From positions 1-45,957 of the forward strand of contig JAKAEZ010000017.1 in assembly GCA_021819825.1 (NCBI GenBank): 45,957 nt of DNA, given 5' to 3'. Of the stretch, positions 32,774 through 41,185 are shown piece by piece. Made by a program: the position numbers and the translations under genes. Source of the stretch: Planctomycetota bacterium (GTDB lineage: Bacteria; Planctomycetota; Phycisphaerae; WQYP01). Under the pieces are notes generated by a model that saw only the letters and a list, made by a program, of their open reading frames with translations, had not been told where the DNA came from and did not search any database. Every line of letters begins with the position of its first letter. Within the stretch, counting starts at the first letter, position 1.

Positions 32774-34183
32774 TTATTTTTCTCCGATGGCGAGGATGCT
32801 TAGTCCGCCGCCGAGGTTCATGGCGTCCACGGCTTTTACCACCGGAAGCAGCCACTGGAAAAGTTTGATCTGGCGGGCGGTTAATTCAGCGCGTCCCCGC
32901 CATTTATTAAAGCGCCAGGCCCAGGCCCCTACCGTGTTGTATTGTGAAATATGCCGGACCTTAAACCCCGCCTTAGCCAGAACCGCCTCTAAAGATTGCC
33001 GGGTGTAGCGCCGGCGATGCCCCAGCGACTTATCACAGGGGCTCATCAATGCGGGATTGGCGGGGACCAGGACAATGAGTTTTCCGCCAGGCTCCAGCAG
33101 GTCGTAAAAACGCTGGAGCGCCAATGTTTCATCCTCAACATGTTCCAGAATATTCAGGCATACAACGGTATCAATGCGTTCATCGCGCAAATTGCCCTGG
33201 GCATTGGGGTCCGTAATATCCGCCCGTAACACGCGGATATTTTCCAGGTGACCGAAGCGCCGCCGGGTCATCTCCACAAAAAACTCATTTTCATCCACGC
33301 AGATAAGCCGCGGGCGATCCAACAATAATTCAGCAAAATTGCCAATACCGCAGCCGGTTTCCAGGACGCGCGAACCAATAAAGGGTTGAAATTTATTAAA
33401 ATCCCAGCGGCACACGCGCCGCGTTCGGCGAAAGGTCTGCAGAAGAAAATATTCGTCGTTGGTGGTGAAGCGGGTATCAAGAAAGCAACACCGTATCAGC
33501 GTGGTTAAGGCCTCAATGGCGTCCTTGAAGCCGATTTTTTTCCCTTCGGCAGCCGTGCGGCCATGATAACTGATGGGCACTTCATAAATGCGGATTCCCC
33601 ATTGCGCCAGGCGTGCGGTAATTTCCGGTTCAATGCCAAAGCGCTGCGCCCGCAACGGGGTTTGCAGCAGAATATCAGCGCGTACCGCTTTGTAGCAGGT
33701 TTCCATATCCGTTAAATTCAGATCCAGAAACATATTCGTCAGGAGGGTTAAAATTCGATTGGCCACCGCATGCCAGAACAGCAGCACGCGTCTCTGGCCC
33801 GAAAAAGCGAATCGGGAACCAAACACGGCATCGGCCTTGCCTTCCATGATGGGAGCCAAAAGGGCTGAAAAATCCCGCGGATCATATTCCAAATCCGCAT
33901 CCTGAATCAGGACAATATCGCCGGTGATGTGAGTGACCGCGGTATGAATGGCCGCCGCCTTGCCGGCGTTTTGTTCATGCCGGAAAATCCGCACGCGTGG
34001 ATCAGTTGCGGCAAGATCCTGCAGAATTTCCCACGAATTATCGCGGCTGCAATCATCAACACAAATGAGTTCAATGGGAATCGGACATGGTGCCGAGAGC
34101 ACCCGGCCCACAATGGTGCGCAGCGTGCGCGACTCATTATAAATGGGCATTAAAACAGATAAAGATCGGTATTGGGTCGTCAA
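32774..34183 (-). CDS. Family 2 glycosyltransferase fused to a SAM methyltransferase
   Basis: A 469-residue two-domain protein. The first 235 or so residues are a GT2 enzyme: SLSVLMPIYNESRTLRTIV, ELICVDDCSRDNSWEIL, GDIVLIQDADLEYDPRDF (DxD metal site) and GSRFAFSGQ. This type often transfers sugar to a polyprenyl phosphate. Then comes a class I methyltransferase: RVLETGCGIGNFAELLL (SAM-binding glycine loop), LICVDENEFFVEMTRR, TVVCLNILEHVEDETLAL and GGKLIVLVPANPALMSP. The TTG start at 34183 has GGTGAT upstream and overlaps rpsI slightly; a GTG at 34228 would overlap by 38 bases and lacks a ribosome site. Placement after rplM-rpsI suggests shared transcription. Substrates are unknown. Confidence 0.87.
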   Translation of the reverse strand: MTTQYRSLSVLMPIYNESRTLRTIVGRVLSAPCPIPIELICVDDCSRDNSWEILQDLAATDPRVRIFRHEQNAGKAAAIHTAVTHITGDIVLIQDADLEYDPRDFSALLAPIMEGKADAVFGSRFAFSGQRRVLLFWHAVANRILTLLTNMFLDLNLTDMETCYKAVRADILLQTPLRAQRFGIEPEITARLAQWGIRIYEVPISYHGRTAAEGKKIGFKDAIEALTTLIRCCFLDTRFTTNDEYFLLQTFRRTRRVCRWDFNKFQPFIGSRVLETGCGIGNFAELLLDRPRLICVDENEFFVEMTRRRFGHLENIRVLRADITDPNAQGNLRDERIDTVVCLNILEHVEDETLALQRFYDLLEPGGKLIVLVPANPALMSPCDKSLGHRRRYTRQSLEAVLAKAGFKVRHISQYNTVGAWAWRFNKWRGRAELTARQIKLFQWLLPVVKAVDAMNLGGGLSILAIGEK

Positions 34184-34190
34184 ATAGAGA

Positions 34191-34646
34191 TCACCGTTTA
34201 CTAAACTGGTATGCTCTACGGGCACCACGTAAACCGTATTTCTTACGCTCTTTCATGCGGCTATCGCGTGTGAGGAATCCGCCGTCCTGCATGGACTTGC
34301 GTAACGTGGCATCATACAGTGTTAAAGCCCGCCCCAGGCCCTGCAGAATGGCCCCAGACTGCCCCGTATGGCCGCCGCCATGCACATTCACCAGCACATC
34401 CATGGAGCCGGCCAGATTGGCGGACACCAGGGGTGCGTTGACCATGGTGCGATCACGGGATTCCGTAAAAAAGGAATCCAGCGGACGATCATTGACAATA
34501 AATTTACCCTGTCCCGCCACCAGACGGACACGGGCGACGGATTTCTTGCGGCGGCCAGTGCCCAAGTAATAGGTTCTTCCGCCGGCCGTAATAACGCCGC
34601 GGGGTTTAATAGCCGGCGCTGCGGATGATGATGTCGTTTCAGTCAT
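34191..34646 (-). CDS. rpsI: 30S ribosomal protein S9
   Basis: A 151-residue small-subunit ribosomal protein. The conserved core begins GRRKKSVARVRLVAGQGKFI, followed by NDRPLDSFF and VNVHGGGHTGQSGAILQGLG with ARALTLYD-type residues, and the basic tail ends RGARRAYQFSKR, which reaches the P-site tRNA. About 25 residues precede the core, longer than E. coli S9. AGAGGCG lies upstream of the ATG. It is 64 bases downstream of rplM, the standard bacterial pairing. Confidence 0.97.
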   Translation of the reverse strand: MTETTSSSAAPAIKPRGVITAGGRTYYLGTGRRKKSVARVRLVAGQGKFIVNDRPLDSFFTESRDRTMVNAPLVSANLAGSMDVLVNVHGGGHTGQSGAILQGLGRALTLYDATLRKSMQDGGFLTRDSRMKERKKYGLRGARRAYQFSKR

Positions 34647-34710
34647 GTTCTATTCGCCTCTGTTTTCAGGTTATCCCGGCACACCGGGACGGGTCTATTG
34701 GGTTACTGAT

Positions 34711-35187
34711 TTAAAATTTGAGCACGGCCGGCCGTTGGGCCGCGTGCGGATGCTTATCATCCTTAAAGCATTTGAGCTTGGTGAACATTTTTACGCCCAT
34801 GGTGGTCTTGGGCATCATGCGGCGCACCGCCAATTCAAACACCGTTTCGGGGTGCCGATTCTGCAAATCCCGCAGGGGCTTTACTTTGTGGCCGCCGGGA
34901 TAATACGTGTAATAATCATATTCGCGTTGATCCAGCTTGCGGCCTGTCACTTTAATTTTGCTGGTGTTGATGACAATAATGTAATCGCCGACATCCACGG
35001 TGGGCGTGTAGGTGGCTTTATGTTTCCCCATGAGATGGGTGGCAACTTTGCTGGCCAGGCGGCCAAGGGTTTGATCGGCGGCATCAACAATATACCAGCG
35101 ATTATCCGTGTGTCCGACACGGGCCAAGGTGGTACGCCCCGCCGACTTGGCGATGCGATGACGGGTTGGATTGGCTGTTGCTGTCAT
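34711..35187 (-). CDS. rplM: 50S ribosomal protein L13
   Basis: A 158-residue large-subunit protein. Recognisable segments are RWYIVDAADQTLGRLASKVA, HLMGKHKATYTPTVDVGDYI, INTSKIKVTGRKLDQ, YYTYYPGGHK and VRRMMPKTTMGVKMFTKLK. An N-terminal extension of about 25 residues precedes the core. It is the first gene of the rplM-rpsI unit; its promoter should lie in the gap 35188-35400. Confidence 0.97.
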   Translation of the reverse strand: MTATANPTRHRIAKSAGRTTLARVGHTDNRWYIVDAADQTLGRLASKVATHLMGKHKATYTPTVDVGDYIIVINTSKIKVTGRKLDQREYDYYTYYPGGHKVKPLRDLQNRHPETVFELAVRRMMPKTTMGVKMFTKLKCFKDDKHPHAAQRPAVLKF

Positions 35188-35529
35188 AATCTACTCAATC
35201 TAGTAAATACTACTCATCAGTGGGTGACGCCTGGGATTCTTACACTTAGACCCCGGGTTTCCGCCATGCCCGAAAACTACAAATTGTAAAGTTTTCACGA
35301 AATATGTCAATGCCCCGAAGATAAGCCTGAAGGTTGGGACGTGGTAACGTTTCCGGGCGAGCCTTAAAACTCCGCAAAATATGGGTAATCAGGGCTAGGA
35401 GCCTGTCCGAGTAATGGCCGGGTTGCGACGGCCATTACTTGGACAGGCCCCCAAAGCCGCCCGGAAAGTTGCCGCGCCCGAAGGGTGGCCTTTGCGATTT
35501 TCCCCCTCTGCGGCATGCGGCCGCCGGTT
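35188..35529. other. Gap between rplM and pgm
   Basis: About 340 bases holding the rplM leader (35188-35330, AT-rich) and a long palindromic repeat at 35401-35448, followed by a diverged GCCCGGAAA repeat at 35459. Both neighbouring genes are on the minus strand, so the palindrome may also end pgm transcription. Confidence 0.6.
35401..35448. repeat. Long palindromic repeat (GCCTGTCCGAGTAATGG family), copy 1
   Basis: GCCTGTCCGAGTAATGGCC (35401-35419) pairs with 35430-35448 with one G-T wobble around a 10-base loop. A related copy is at 45469-45523 near the right end of the window. There is no T tract. It looks like a REP-type interspersed palindrome. Confidence 0.88.
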
Positions 35530-37182
35530 TTATTTTGCGGCGGCACGCAGGGCGGAACTGACAATATCTTGGGCTTCAGTAATGATGCGCTGCAAATGGG
35601 CGGGGCCTTGAAAACTTTCAGCGTAAATTTTGTAAATAGCCTCGGTGCCGGACGGGCGCGCCGCAAACCAACCATTTTCCGCCATGACTTTCAACCCACC
35701 TATCGGTTTGCCGTTGCCTGGGGCGCTGGTGATTGAGGCTTGTATTTTTTCCCCGGCCAGCGTTGTGGCCGCGACCGCATCAGGGGAAAGCTTGGACAAG
35801 GCGGATTTTTCCGCAGCGGTGGCGGGGGCCTCGGTGCGTTGATAGGCGGGAGCGCCAAATTCGCGCGTTAACTGTTGATATAATTCACCAGGATCGCGGC
35901 CGGTGGCGGCGGTGATTTCCGCGGCAAGCAGCCCCAGGATTATGCCATCTTTATCGGTAGTCCATACCCTGCCGTTTTTACGCAGGAATGAAGCGCCCGC
36001 GCTTTCTTCGCCGACAAACCCCAATTGCCCCGTAACCAATCCATCAACAAACCATTTAAAACCGACCGGCACTTCATAAAGCCGACGGCCAAGTTTGCCG
36101 CTGACGCGATCAATCATGGAACTGCTGACCAGAGTTTTACCCACCGCCGCCGATTTGCGCCAGTGCGGACGGTGCTGAAAGAGATAAAATATCGCGGCGG
36201 AGAGATAATGATTTGGCGGCAGCAATCCAGCGCTGGGGGTAACAATGCCGTGCCGATCATGATCGGTATCACAGGCAAAGGCGATGTCGAAGCGTTTTTT
36301 TAACTTGATCAAACTTCGCATGGCGTAGGGTGAAGACGGGTCCATGCGAATTTGGCCGTCCCAGTCCACGGACATAAAATGGAATGTCGGATCCACCTGT
36401 TGATTTACCACGGTAAGGTTCAGGCCGTAGTGCTCGGCAATGGGTTGCCAGTAATGCACGCCCGCCCCGCCCAGCGGATCCACCCCCAAGGTGATCCCGG
36501 AATCGCGGATGATTTGCATGTCCACGACGTTGCCCAGGTCGGCCACATACGCACGAATGTAATTGTGTTGATGCGTGGTACCCGATGCCAGTGCCCGCTC
36601 CAGCGGGATTCGCTTAATTCCGCGCAATCGTGATTTCAAGAACATATTGGCCCTGGCTTCAATCCAGGAGGTAGCGGTGGTGTCCGCCGGGCCGCCGGTG
36701 GGCGGATTGTATTTAATTCCCCCATCATGCGGTGGATTATGAGAAGGTGTAATGATCATACCGTCAGCCAGGCCGGTTTTGCGCTTGCGATTGTAGGTGA
36801 TAATGGCATGGGAAACCGCCGGCGTGGGCGTGTAATCCGTGCCCGATGCGATCATGACATCAACGGAATTGGCGGCCAGCACCTCCAGAGCGGTCGCGTG
36901 CGCCGGTGCGGAAAGCGCATGGCTATCCATGCCCAGAAAAAGCGGACCATCAATGCCGTGCAACTTCCGATACAGACATACCGCCTGCGTAATAGCGAGA
37001 ATATGCCATTGATTAAAGGCCGTATCAAAAGCGCATCCCCGATGGCCGGATGTGCCAAAGCTTACGCGCTGTGCGGCAATCGCCGGATCGGGCGTTTGCT
37101 GGTAGTAAGCGGTAATAAGTTTTGGCACGTTGACCAAAATTTCAGGCGGGGCTGATTTTCCCGCCCATTGACTGATATTCAC
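35530..37182 (-). CDS. pgm: Phosphoglucomutase (alpha-D-glucose type)
   Basis: A 550-residue enzyme that interconverts glucose-1-phosphate and glucose-6-phosphate. It matches the E. coli Pgm branch in length and motifs: RVSFGTSGHRGCAFDTAFN near the N-terminus, catalytic phospho-Ser S147 in IITPSHNPPHDGGIKYNPP, the metal loop ACDTDHDRHGIV, the sugar loop VGEESAGASFLR and the phosphate-binding RPSGTEAIYKIYAESF. The start is GTG with AAGGA 7 bases upstream. Pgl lies just upstream on the same strand, which links glucose-1-phosphate use (nucleotide sugars, storage glucan) with the oxidative pentose phosphate path. Confidence 0.96.
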   Translation of the reverse strand: MNISQWAGKSAPPEILVNVPKLITAYYQQTPDPAIAAQRVSFGTSGHRGCAFDTAFNQWHILAITQAVCLYRKLHGIDGPLFLGMDSHALSAPAHATALEVLAANSVDVMIASGTDYTPTPAVSHAIITYNRKRKTGLADGMIITPSHNPPHDGGIKYNPPTGGPADTTATSWIEARANMFLKSRLRGIKRIPLERALASGTTHQHNYIRAYVADLGNVVDMQIIRDSGITLGVDPLGGAGVHYWQPIAEHYGLNLTVVNQQVDPTFHFMSVDWDGQIRMDPSSPYAMRSLIKLKKRFDIAFACDTDHDRHGIVTPSAGLLPPNHYLSAAIFYLFQHRPHWRKSAAVGKTLVSSSMIDRVSGKLGRRLYEVPVGFKWFVDGLVTGQLGFVGEESAGASFLRKNGRVWTTDKDGIILGLLAAEITAATGRDPGELYQQLTREFGAPAYQRTEAPATAAEKSALSKLSPDAVAATTLAGEKIQASITSAPGNGKPIGGLKVMAENGWFAARPSGTEAIYKIYAESFQGPAHLQRIITEAQDIVSSALRAAAK

Positions 37183-37252
37183 TTTTCGTTCCTTTTTGCT
37201 GCTATTTTTGGCTATTCTTCAAAGCTGCGGACTTCTGCGCATGCGGAACGCT

Positions 37253-37981
37253 TTACCCATGTGCCGCCTGATCCATCATGTATATAAGCTCGCCATCGAT
37301 GGGATGCACGTTGGCGGCGGGAATCAATTCCGGATTCACATCTTTAGAAAGCAATTGCCGCACAACCTTTTTTTTCTTCTCACCGGCCATCAGAAAAACC
37401 GCCTTACGCGCCAGATTAATCAACGGGAAAGTAAAGGTGATGCGATCCACCGGGGGCGGCAGCGTTCCAGGCGGGCTGAAGGTGACGAGCTTGGATGATT
37501 CATGTCGGGCGGAAAGCCCGGGAAACAGGGACGCGGTGTGGCCGTCATCACCCAGGCCCAGAAGAATTAAATCAAATCGCGGTTCGGCATAGCCGAAAAA
37601 GTCTTTGATCCGTTTTTCATAATCCGCGGCGGCGGCGGGCGGCGGCAGTTCGGTGTGAACCGCAAAAATCTGTTCGGGCGCAATGGGTAACCCATGCAGT
37701 AACGTTCGCTTGGCCATTCCAAGATTGCTGCGTGGATCATCCACTGGAACGGCACGTTCATCTCCCATAAAGATAAACCACTTGGCCCAATTTCCCTTGG
37801 TTGCGAAATCCCGCATGATAATTTCGTAAGCCGCCTCGGGGGTTGAGCCACCCGACAGGGCAATCATAAATCTCCCGCGGGCGGCGATCGCGGCCGTAGC
37901 GCATTGCATAACCATTTCCGCCGCCGCTTGGGCCAAGGCCGGAGCATCTTTCAAAACCCGCACGTTTTTGTCCGCCGCCAT
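37253..37981 (-). CDS. pgl: 6-phosphogluconolactonase
   Basis: A 242-residue enzyme that hydrolyses 6-phosphogluconolactone to 6-phosphogluconate in the oxidative pentose phosphate pathway. DevB/Pgl-type motifs are present: RFMIALSGGSTPEAAYEIIM, WFIFMGDERAVPVDDPRSN, FDLILLGLGDDGHTASLFPG and the C-terminal MAGEKKKKVVRQLL. GGAG lies 8 bases before the ATG. It is 70 bases upstream of pgm. Glucosamine-6-phosphate deaminase shares the fold, but the GLGDDGHTASLFPG signature favours Pgl. Zwf and Gnd are not in the window. Confidence 0.95.
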   Translation of the reverse strand: MAADKNVRVLKDAPALAQAAAEMVMQCATAAIAARGRFMIALSGGSTPEAAYEIIMRDFATKGNWAKWFIFMGDERAVPVDDPRSNLGMAKRTLLHGLPIAPEQIFAVHTELPPPAAAADYEKRIKDFFGYAEPRFDLILLGLGDDGHTASLFPGLSARHESSKLVTFSPPGTLPPPVDRITFTFPLINLARKAVFLMAGEKKKKVVRQLLSKDVNPELIPAANVHPIDGELIYMMDQAAHG

Positions 37982-38040
37982 AGGCGAAACTCCTTATTAA
38001 GAACGTCATTTTCGCTAAAAGCGCCGCGCCTGCAAAGCCG

Positions 38041-38421
38041 TCAAACATCGTCAGGGGAATCGGCCTGCCCCGGCTCTGCCATGGGCGGAACCGGTGATTT
38101 TCTGAAAATGGCCAGAACTTTGTCCAAGGGCACCACAAAAAGTTTATTGTCCGGCTCAAATTCCACGGGAATTGCCTCGCGCGGATCAAAAAGCACCTTG
38201 TCATATTGGCGAATTGGAAAATCACTGTCGTTTTCAATCTGCTTGGAAATGGCAATGACCCGTCCGGTCAGGGTCGGAATTTCATGATTCCCCGGCAGAA
38301 CGATGCCGCTCTTGGTTTCGCGCCGGTTTTCATCCTTGCGGATGACCACGCGCCTGCCTACCGGCTCAATGATGTCAAATTTAACACGCTTGGATCGACT
38401 TATTTCCGGTTGATCGCTCAC
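38041..38421 (-). CDS. Divergent GroES-like protein
   Basis: A 126-residue protein with a Cpn10-type fold. I place the start at a GTG (38421) that has GGAG 8 bases upstream; a longer frame to 38586 has no support. The GroES-like region is FDIIEPVGRRVVIRKDENRR, ETKSGIVLPGNHE, LTGRVIAISKQIEND and YDKVLFDPREAIPVEFEPDN with KLFVVPLDKVLAIF. The segment KSGIVLP matches the GroES mobile-loop flank, though the loop is altered (ETKSGIVLPGNHEIPTLTG). N- and C-terminal extensions (about 18 and 15 residues) are unusual. No groEL is adjacent, so it is probably not the main co-chaperonin. It lies upstream of pgl on the same strand. Confidence 0.78.
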   Translation of the reverse strand: MSDQPEISRSKRVKFDIIEPVGRRVVIRKDENRRETKSGIVLPGNHEIPTLTGRVIAISKQIENDSDFPIRQYDKVLFDPREAIPVEFEPDNKLFVVPLDKVLAIFRKSPVPPMAEPGQADSPDDV

Positions 38422-38697
38422 AATAAAATCTCCACAATCCACAAATTTCAAAACCTGATCAAAAGCCGTCGGCAACTTATCCAACGAGCTGGCAATCAGG
38501 CCATCAATAAGTGTAGGGGGATTATGACAACTTGGCCAGCGCGAGAAATTTGGCCGTGCAATGAACAACGGCCATTGCGGCGACACCTCCGTGATGTGTT
38601 ATTCAAAACCATTCATGGGCCATAGTGGCGCAAATACCGGAAAAGCGACGATTTTTCGCGATTGTCGGCCCCGGAATGGTTGCGATAATTGTTAAAA

Positions 38698-39060
38698 TTA
38701 TTGATCCACAATTCGCTGCGCCCGCGCGAGCGATCCCACATTAAACACTTTGGTATAACCCATTTGCTTAAGTGCCCGGCAGGCCATCGCGCTGCGCGTG
38801 CCGCTGTGGCAGTGCAGCAGCAGAACCTTGTTTTTATCCGGGAAATGACGCCGGGCACCGGCATTGAGATCATTGAGCGGAACATTCACCGCACCCGGCA
38901 GCCGCTGTGCTTTAAATTCGGCTGTACTGCGCACGTCCACTAGCGTCGCCCCACTATTCAAATGCGTGCGAGCTTTTTGCAATGAAATTAACCCGATGCG
39001 TTTGAGCAGCAGGAACGCCACGAGAATTACGCCAAGCCATAAAAGCATGTTCCAGTTCAT
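38698..39060 (-). CDS. Membrane-anchored rhodanese-like protein
   Basis: A 120-residue protein with one N-terminal membrane helix (residues 5-19, LLWLGVILVAFLLL) and a single rhodanese domain: GATLVDVRSTAEFKAQRLPG and the active-site loop LLLHCHSGTRS with C84. Rhodaneses carry persulfide sulfur or act in redox and signalling; the loop CHSGTRS is like YibN/PspE-type proteins. The domain faces the cytoplasm or periplasm depending on helix orientation, which is not clear. It is on the same strand as the GroES-like gene, 276 bases upstream of it. Confidence 0.9.
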   Translation of the reverse strand: MNWNMLLWLGVILVAFLLLKRIGLISLQKARTHLNSGATLVDVRSTAEFKAQRLPGAVNVPLNDLNAGARRHFPDKNKVLLLHCHSGTRSAMACRALKQMGYTKVFNVGSLARAQRIVDQ

Positions 39061-39159
39061 AGTAATATTGTAGCTATCCGACGCCCCTATTCAAATTTAT
39101 GCCCGTAAAGCAGGGCCGGCAAAGTAGCCGCCTGACCTGCTGAACCGCAGGGCATGTAA

Positions 39160-39174
39160 CGTCCCACCGGGACG
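39160..39174. repeat. Small palindrome CGTCCCACCGGGACG
   Basis: A 6-bp perfect stem with loop ACC between the divergent rhodanese and AraC genes. It may be a regulator site or a dispersed palindrome; I saw no second copy in the window. Confidence 0.45.
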
Positions 39175-39220
39175 AAAGGAAAGAACTCTGGCACCGAATA
39201 GCTGATCACAGCTAAATACC

Positions 39221-40099
39221 ATGACGAATCGCCTGCGCCGCATTAGAATGGTCACGCAGATGGATACATGTACGTTAGAGCTTAAAATACCCCGACCGGC
39301 GCGGGCGCTATTTGCCGGGCTGTTTGTAAGCCCCGGCAACTGGCGGCACCGTGATGACGTGCGCACGGACTTTGAAATTATTCTGGTGCGGCGTGGGGTC
39401 TTGGCCATGTGGGAGGAAGATCAGAAGTTCACCGTTAATGCCAATCAGACGCTGGTGCTTTGGCCCAATCGCCGACATGGCGGCTTACAGGTGCATGACC
39501 GCAGGCTCGCGTTCTACTGGCTGCACTTTTCAATATCCGGGTCAGGTGGCAAAGGTGCGACAGTTTCAATGCTGCCGCAGCTTGGGACCCCCGCGCGGCC
39601 GGACCGCCTGCGGGAATTATTTCACCGCTTTTTATCCGATTTTGGGGCCGGGGATGATTGGAAATCCGGCCCGCTGAATGATCCGCGGGCGGATCTGCTG
39701 CTTTTACAGATTCTCACCGAAGCCGCCACTCAACAAGATTCCGAAAAATCCGCCCAGGAACCGGCCCTGGCCCAGAACATTCGCGCTTATATTGACGCCC
39801 ATTTTTTTGAACCGATCGGTCCGGCGGATGTGGTCAAGTCGCTGCGTTACAGTGGCGTATACCTGCGGCAAACGTTCCGACACGCCACGGGCCTTACGTT
39901 AAGCCAGGCCATTCAGAATCGTCGCATGATGGAAGCCCGGCGGCTGCTGTTGGAAACAACCCTGACGCTCAAGGAAATTGCCTTCCGCTGCGGCTTTGAT
40001 GATGAGGGTTATTTTTGCCGCGTCTTTCGCAAAAATGAAGGGGTCAATCCCACCGTGTTCCGCAACACCCGGCTTAAACTACCCATCAATGTAATTTGA
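39221..40099 (+). CDS. AraC-family transcriptional regulator
   Basis: A 292-residue regulator. The N-terminal cupin-like sensor domain (about 25-110) includes DFEIILVRRGVLAMWEEDQK, TLVLWPNRRHGGLQ and YWLHFSISG, typical of sugar-responsive AraC proteins. The C-terminal double helix-turn-helix (about 180-285) contains VVKSLRYSGVYLRQTFRHAT and LKEIAFRCGFDDEGYFCRVF followed by RKNEGVNPTVFRN. The start is uncertain; ATGs at 39248 and 39260 are closer to the domain, and none has a clear ribosome site. No sugar-use operon is next to it, so its ligand and targets are unknown. Confidence 0.9.
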   Translation: MTNRLRRIRMVTQMDTCTLELKIPRPARALFAGLFVSPGNWRHRDDVRTDFEIILVRRGVLAMWEEDQKFTVNANQTLVLWPNRRHGGLQVHDRRLAFYWLHFSISGSGGKGATVSMLPQLGTPARPDRLRELFHRFLSDFGAGDDWKSGPLNDPRADLLLLQILTEAATQQDSEKSAQEPALAQNIRAYIDAHFFEPIGPADVVKSLRYSGVYLRQTFRHATGLTLSQAIQNRRMMEARRLLLETTLTLKEIAFRCGFDDEGYFCRVFRKNEGVNPTVFRNTRLKLPINVI

Positions 40100-40106
40100 C
40101 CCATCC

Positions 40107-40640
40107 TTACACATCAGCCAAGGCTCGCTGGGCTTTCGGTGATACCCGGCGGGCCAGAGATCGAATATGTACCGTTACCACCAGGGATAGCAGGACGGCA
40201 ATGGCAAAGAGATAAATGCCGATTTTCGGCGAGGCTTTCAAAGCGCCGCCGGATTTGGCAATGACCACGATCATCGCCACGACAAATACATCAAGCATGG
40301 ACCAACGCCCCAGAATTTCCAGCCACTTAAACGCGCGCAGCCGCTGATCATCGGTAAATTTTCCAAACCAGAGCACCAGCAGGATGCAGAGCTTGGCAAA
40401 TGGGAAAAATATGGAAAATGTCAAAAGAATCAGCCCCAAACCATAATGGCCGCCACGCAACAACCCGATAGTTCCCGACCACAACGAATACTGGCTATTC
40501 CAGAAAACAAATTTCTTGATAGCTAACACAGGCAGGCATTGTGCGGTAATTAGCAGCCCAAGCAGCAAAATCAGATACACAACAATATCCAACCGCTTAG
40601 GATAATATTCCGCGAGAGATTTTCGTTTTGCATTGGCCAA
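40107..40640 (-). CDS. PqiA-like integral membrane protein
   Basis: A 177-residue protein with four hydrophobic segments, matching one half of paraquat-inducible protein A. Characteristic parts are VVYLILLLGLLITAQCLPVL, YSLWSGTIGLLRGGHYGLGL, FSIFFPFAKLCILLVLW and LEILGRWSMLDVFVVAMIVV. Full PqiA has two such units and Cys-rich segments; here there is one unit and no zinc-ribbon. The start is TTG with AAGGGCG upstream. PqiA proteins work with MCE proteins in lipid transport between membranes, but no pqiB/MCE gene is adjacent. It faces the AraC gene tail to tail with a 7-base gap. Confidence 0.85.
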   Translation of the reverse strand: MANAKRKSLAEYYPKRLDIVVYLILLLGLLITAQCLPVLAIKKFVFWNSQYSLWSGTIGLLRGGHYGLGLILLTFSIFFPFAKLCILLVLWFGKFTDDQRLRAFKWLEILGRWSMLDVFVVAMIVVIAKSGGALKASPKIGIYLFAIAVLLSLVVTVHIRSLARRVSPKAQRALADV

Positions 40641-41185
40641 TTTAATTCGCCCTTTTTGCCAGCCTCGCGGCTTAGCCGTTGGATTACCTTACACGATAAT
40701 CACAGCAATGTCGCCCCTGTCGCTTTCAGTCACCTGCCGCTTTCAGTCCTCGGGCTGGGGTGGGGCCCTATTTCCGGGCATGTGGCGAAATCGACGGCAG
40801 AAATGCCGGCGCTAAGAGAATGCTTGGCCTTGGAAGCTCGCATCGCAGAAGCCCGCCCGGAAAAATTGCCACGCCCTCGGGCTGTTTTTCATATCCTGCC
40901 TAAGGTGCTTACGATTGCCAGACCATGCTTATTTCACGGCCCTAACGCATTGGGACCGGGCCATTGTCGGCAAAATAACGTGGTTTACCAACCCTTGGAA
41001 TTCACAAGTTGGGCAACTGCGTATAGACTACCCTCGCACTCATGGCGACTGGTGCCATGAGATACGCGAATGTTCCGGGCGATAGCGCATGGGAATCATT
41101 GAATGCGCGGATAATTATTCCGCGATTCGCTGGAAATTGCGGAACCCGCAGGTAGCGCGGCAAAACGCGGATATGGGAAAGTTTC
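40641..41185. other. Divergent promoter gap between pqiA-like and bamA-like genes
   Basis: About 545 bases without a supported gene. It contains one copy of the GCCCGGAAAAATTGCCACGC repeat (40856 onward) enclosed by AGCCCG (40850-40855) and CGGGCT (40878-40883), with GTTTTT after it. No clear promoter stands out for bamA. Confidence 0.55.
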
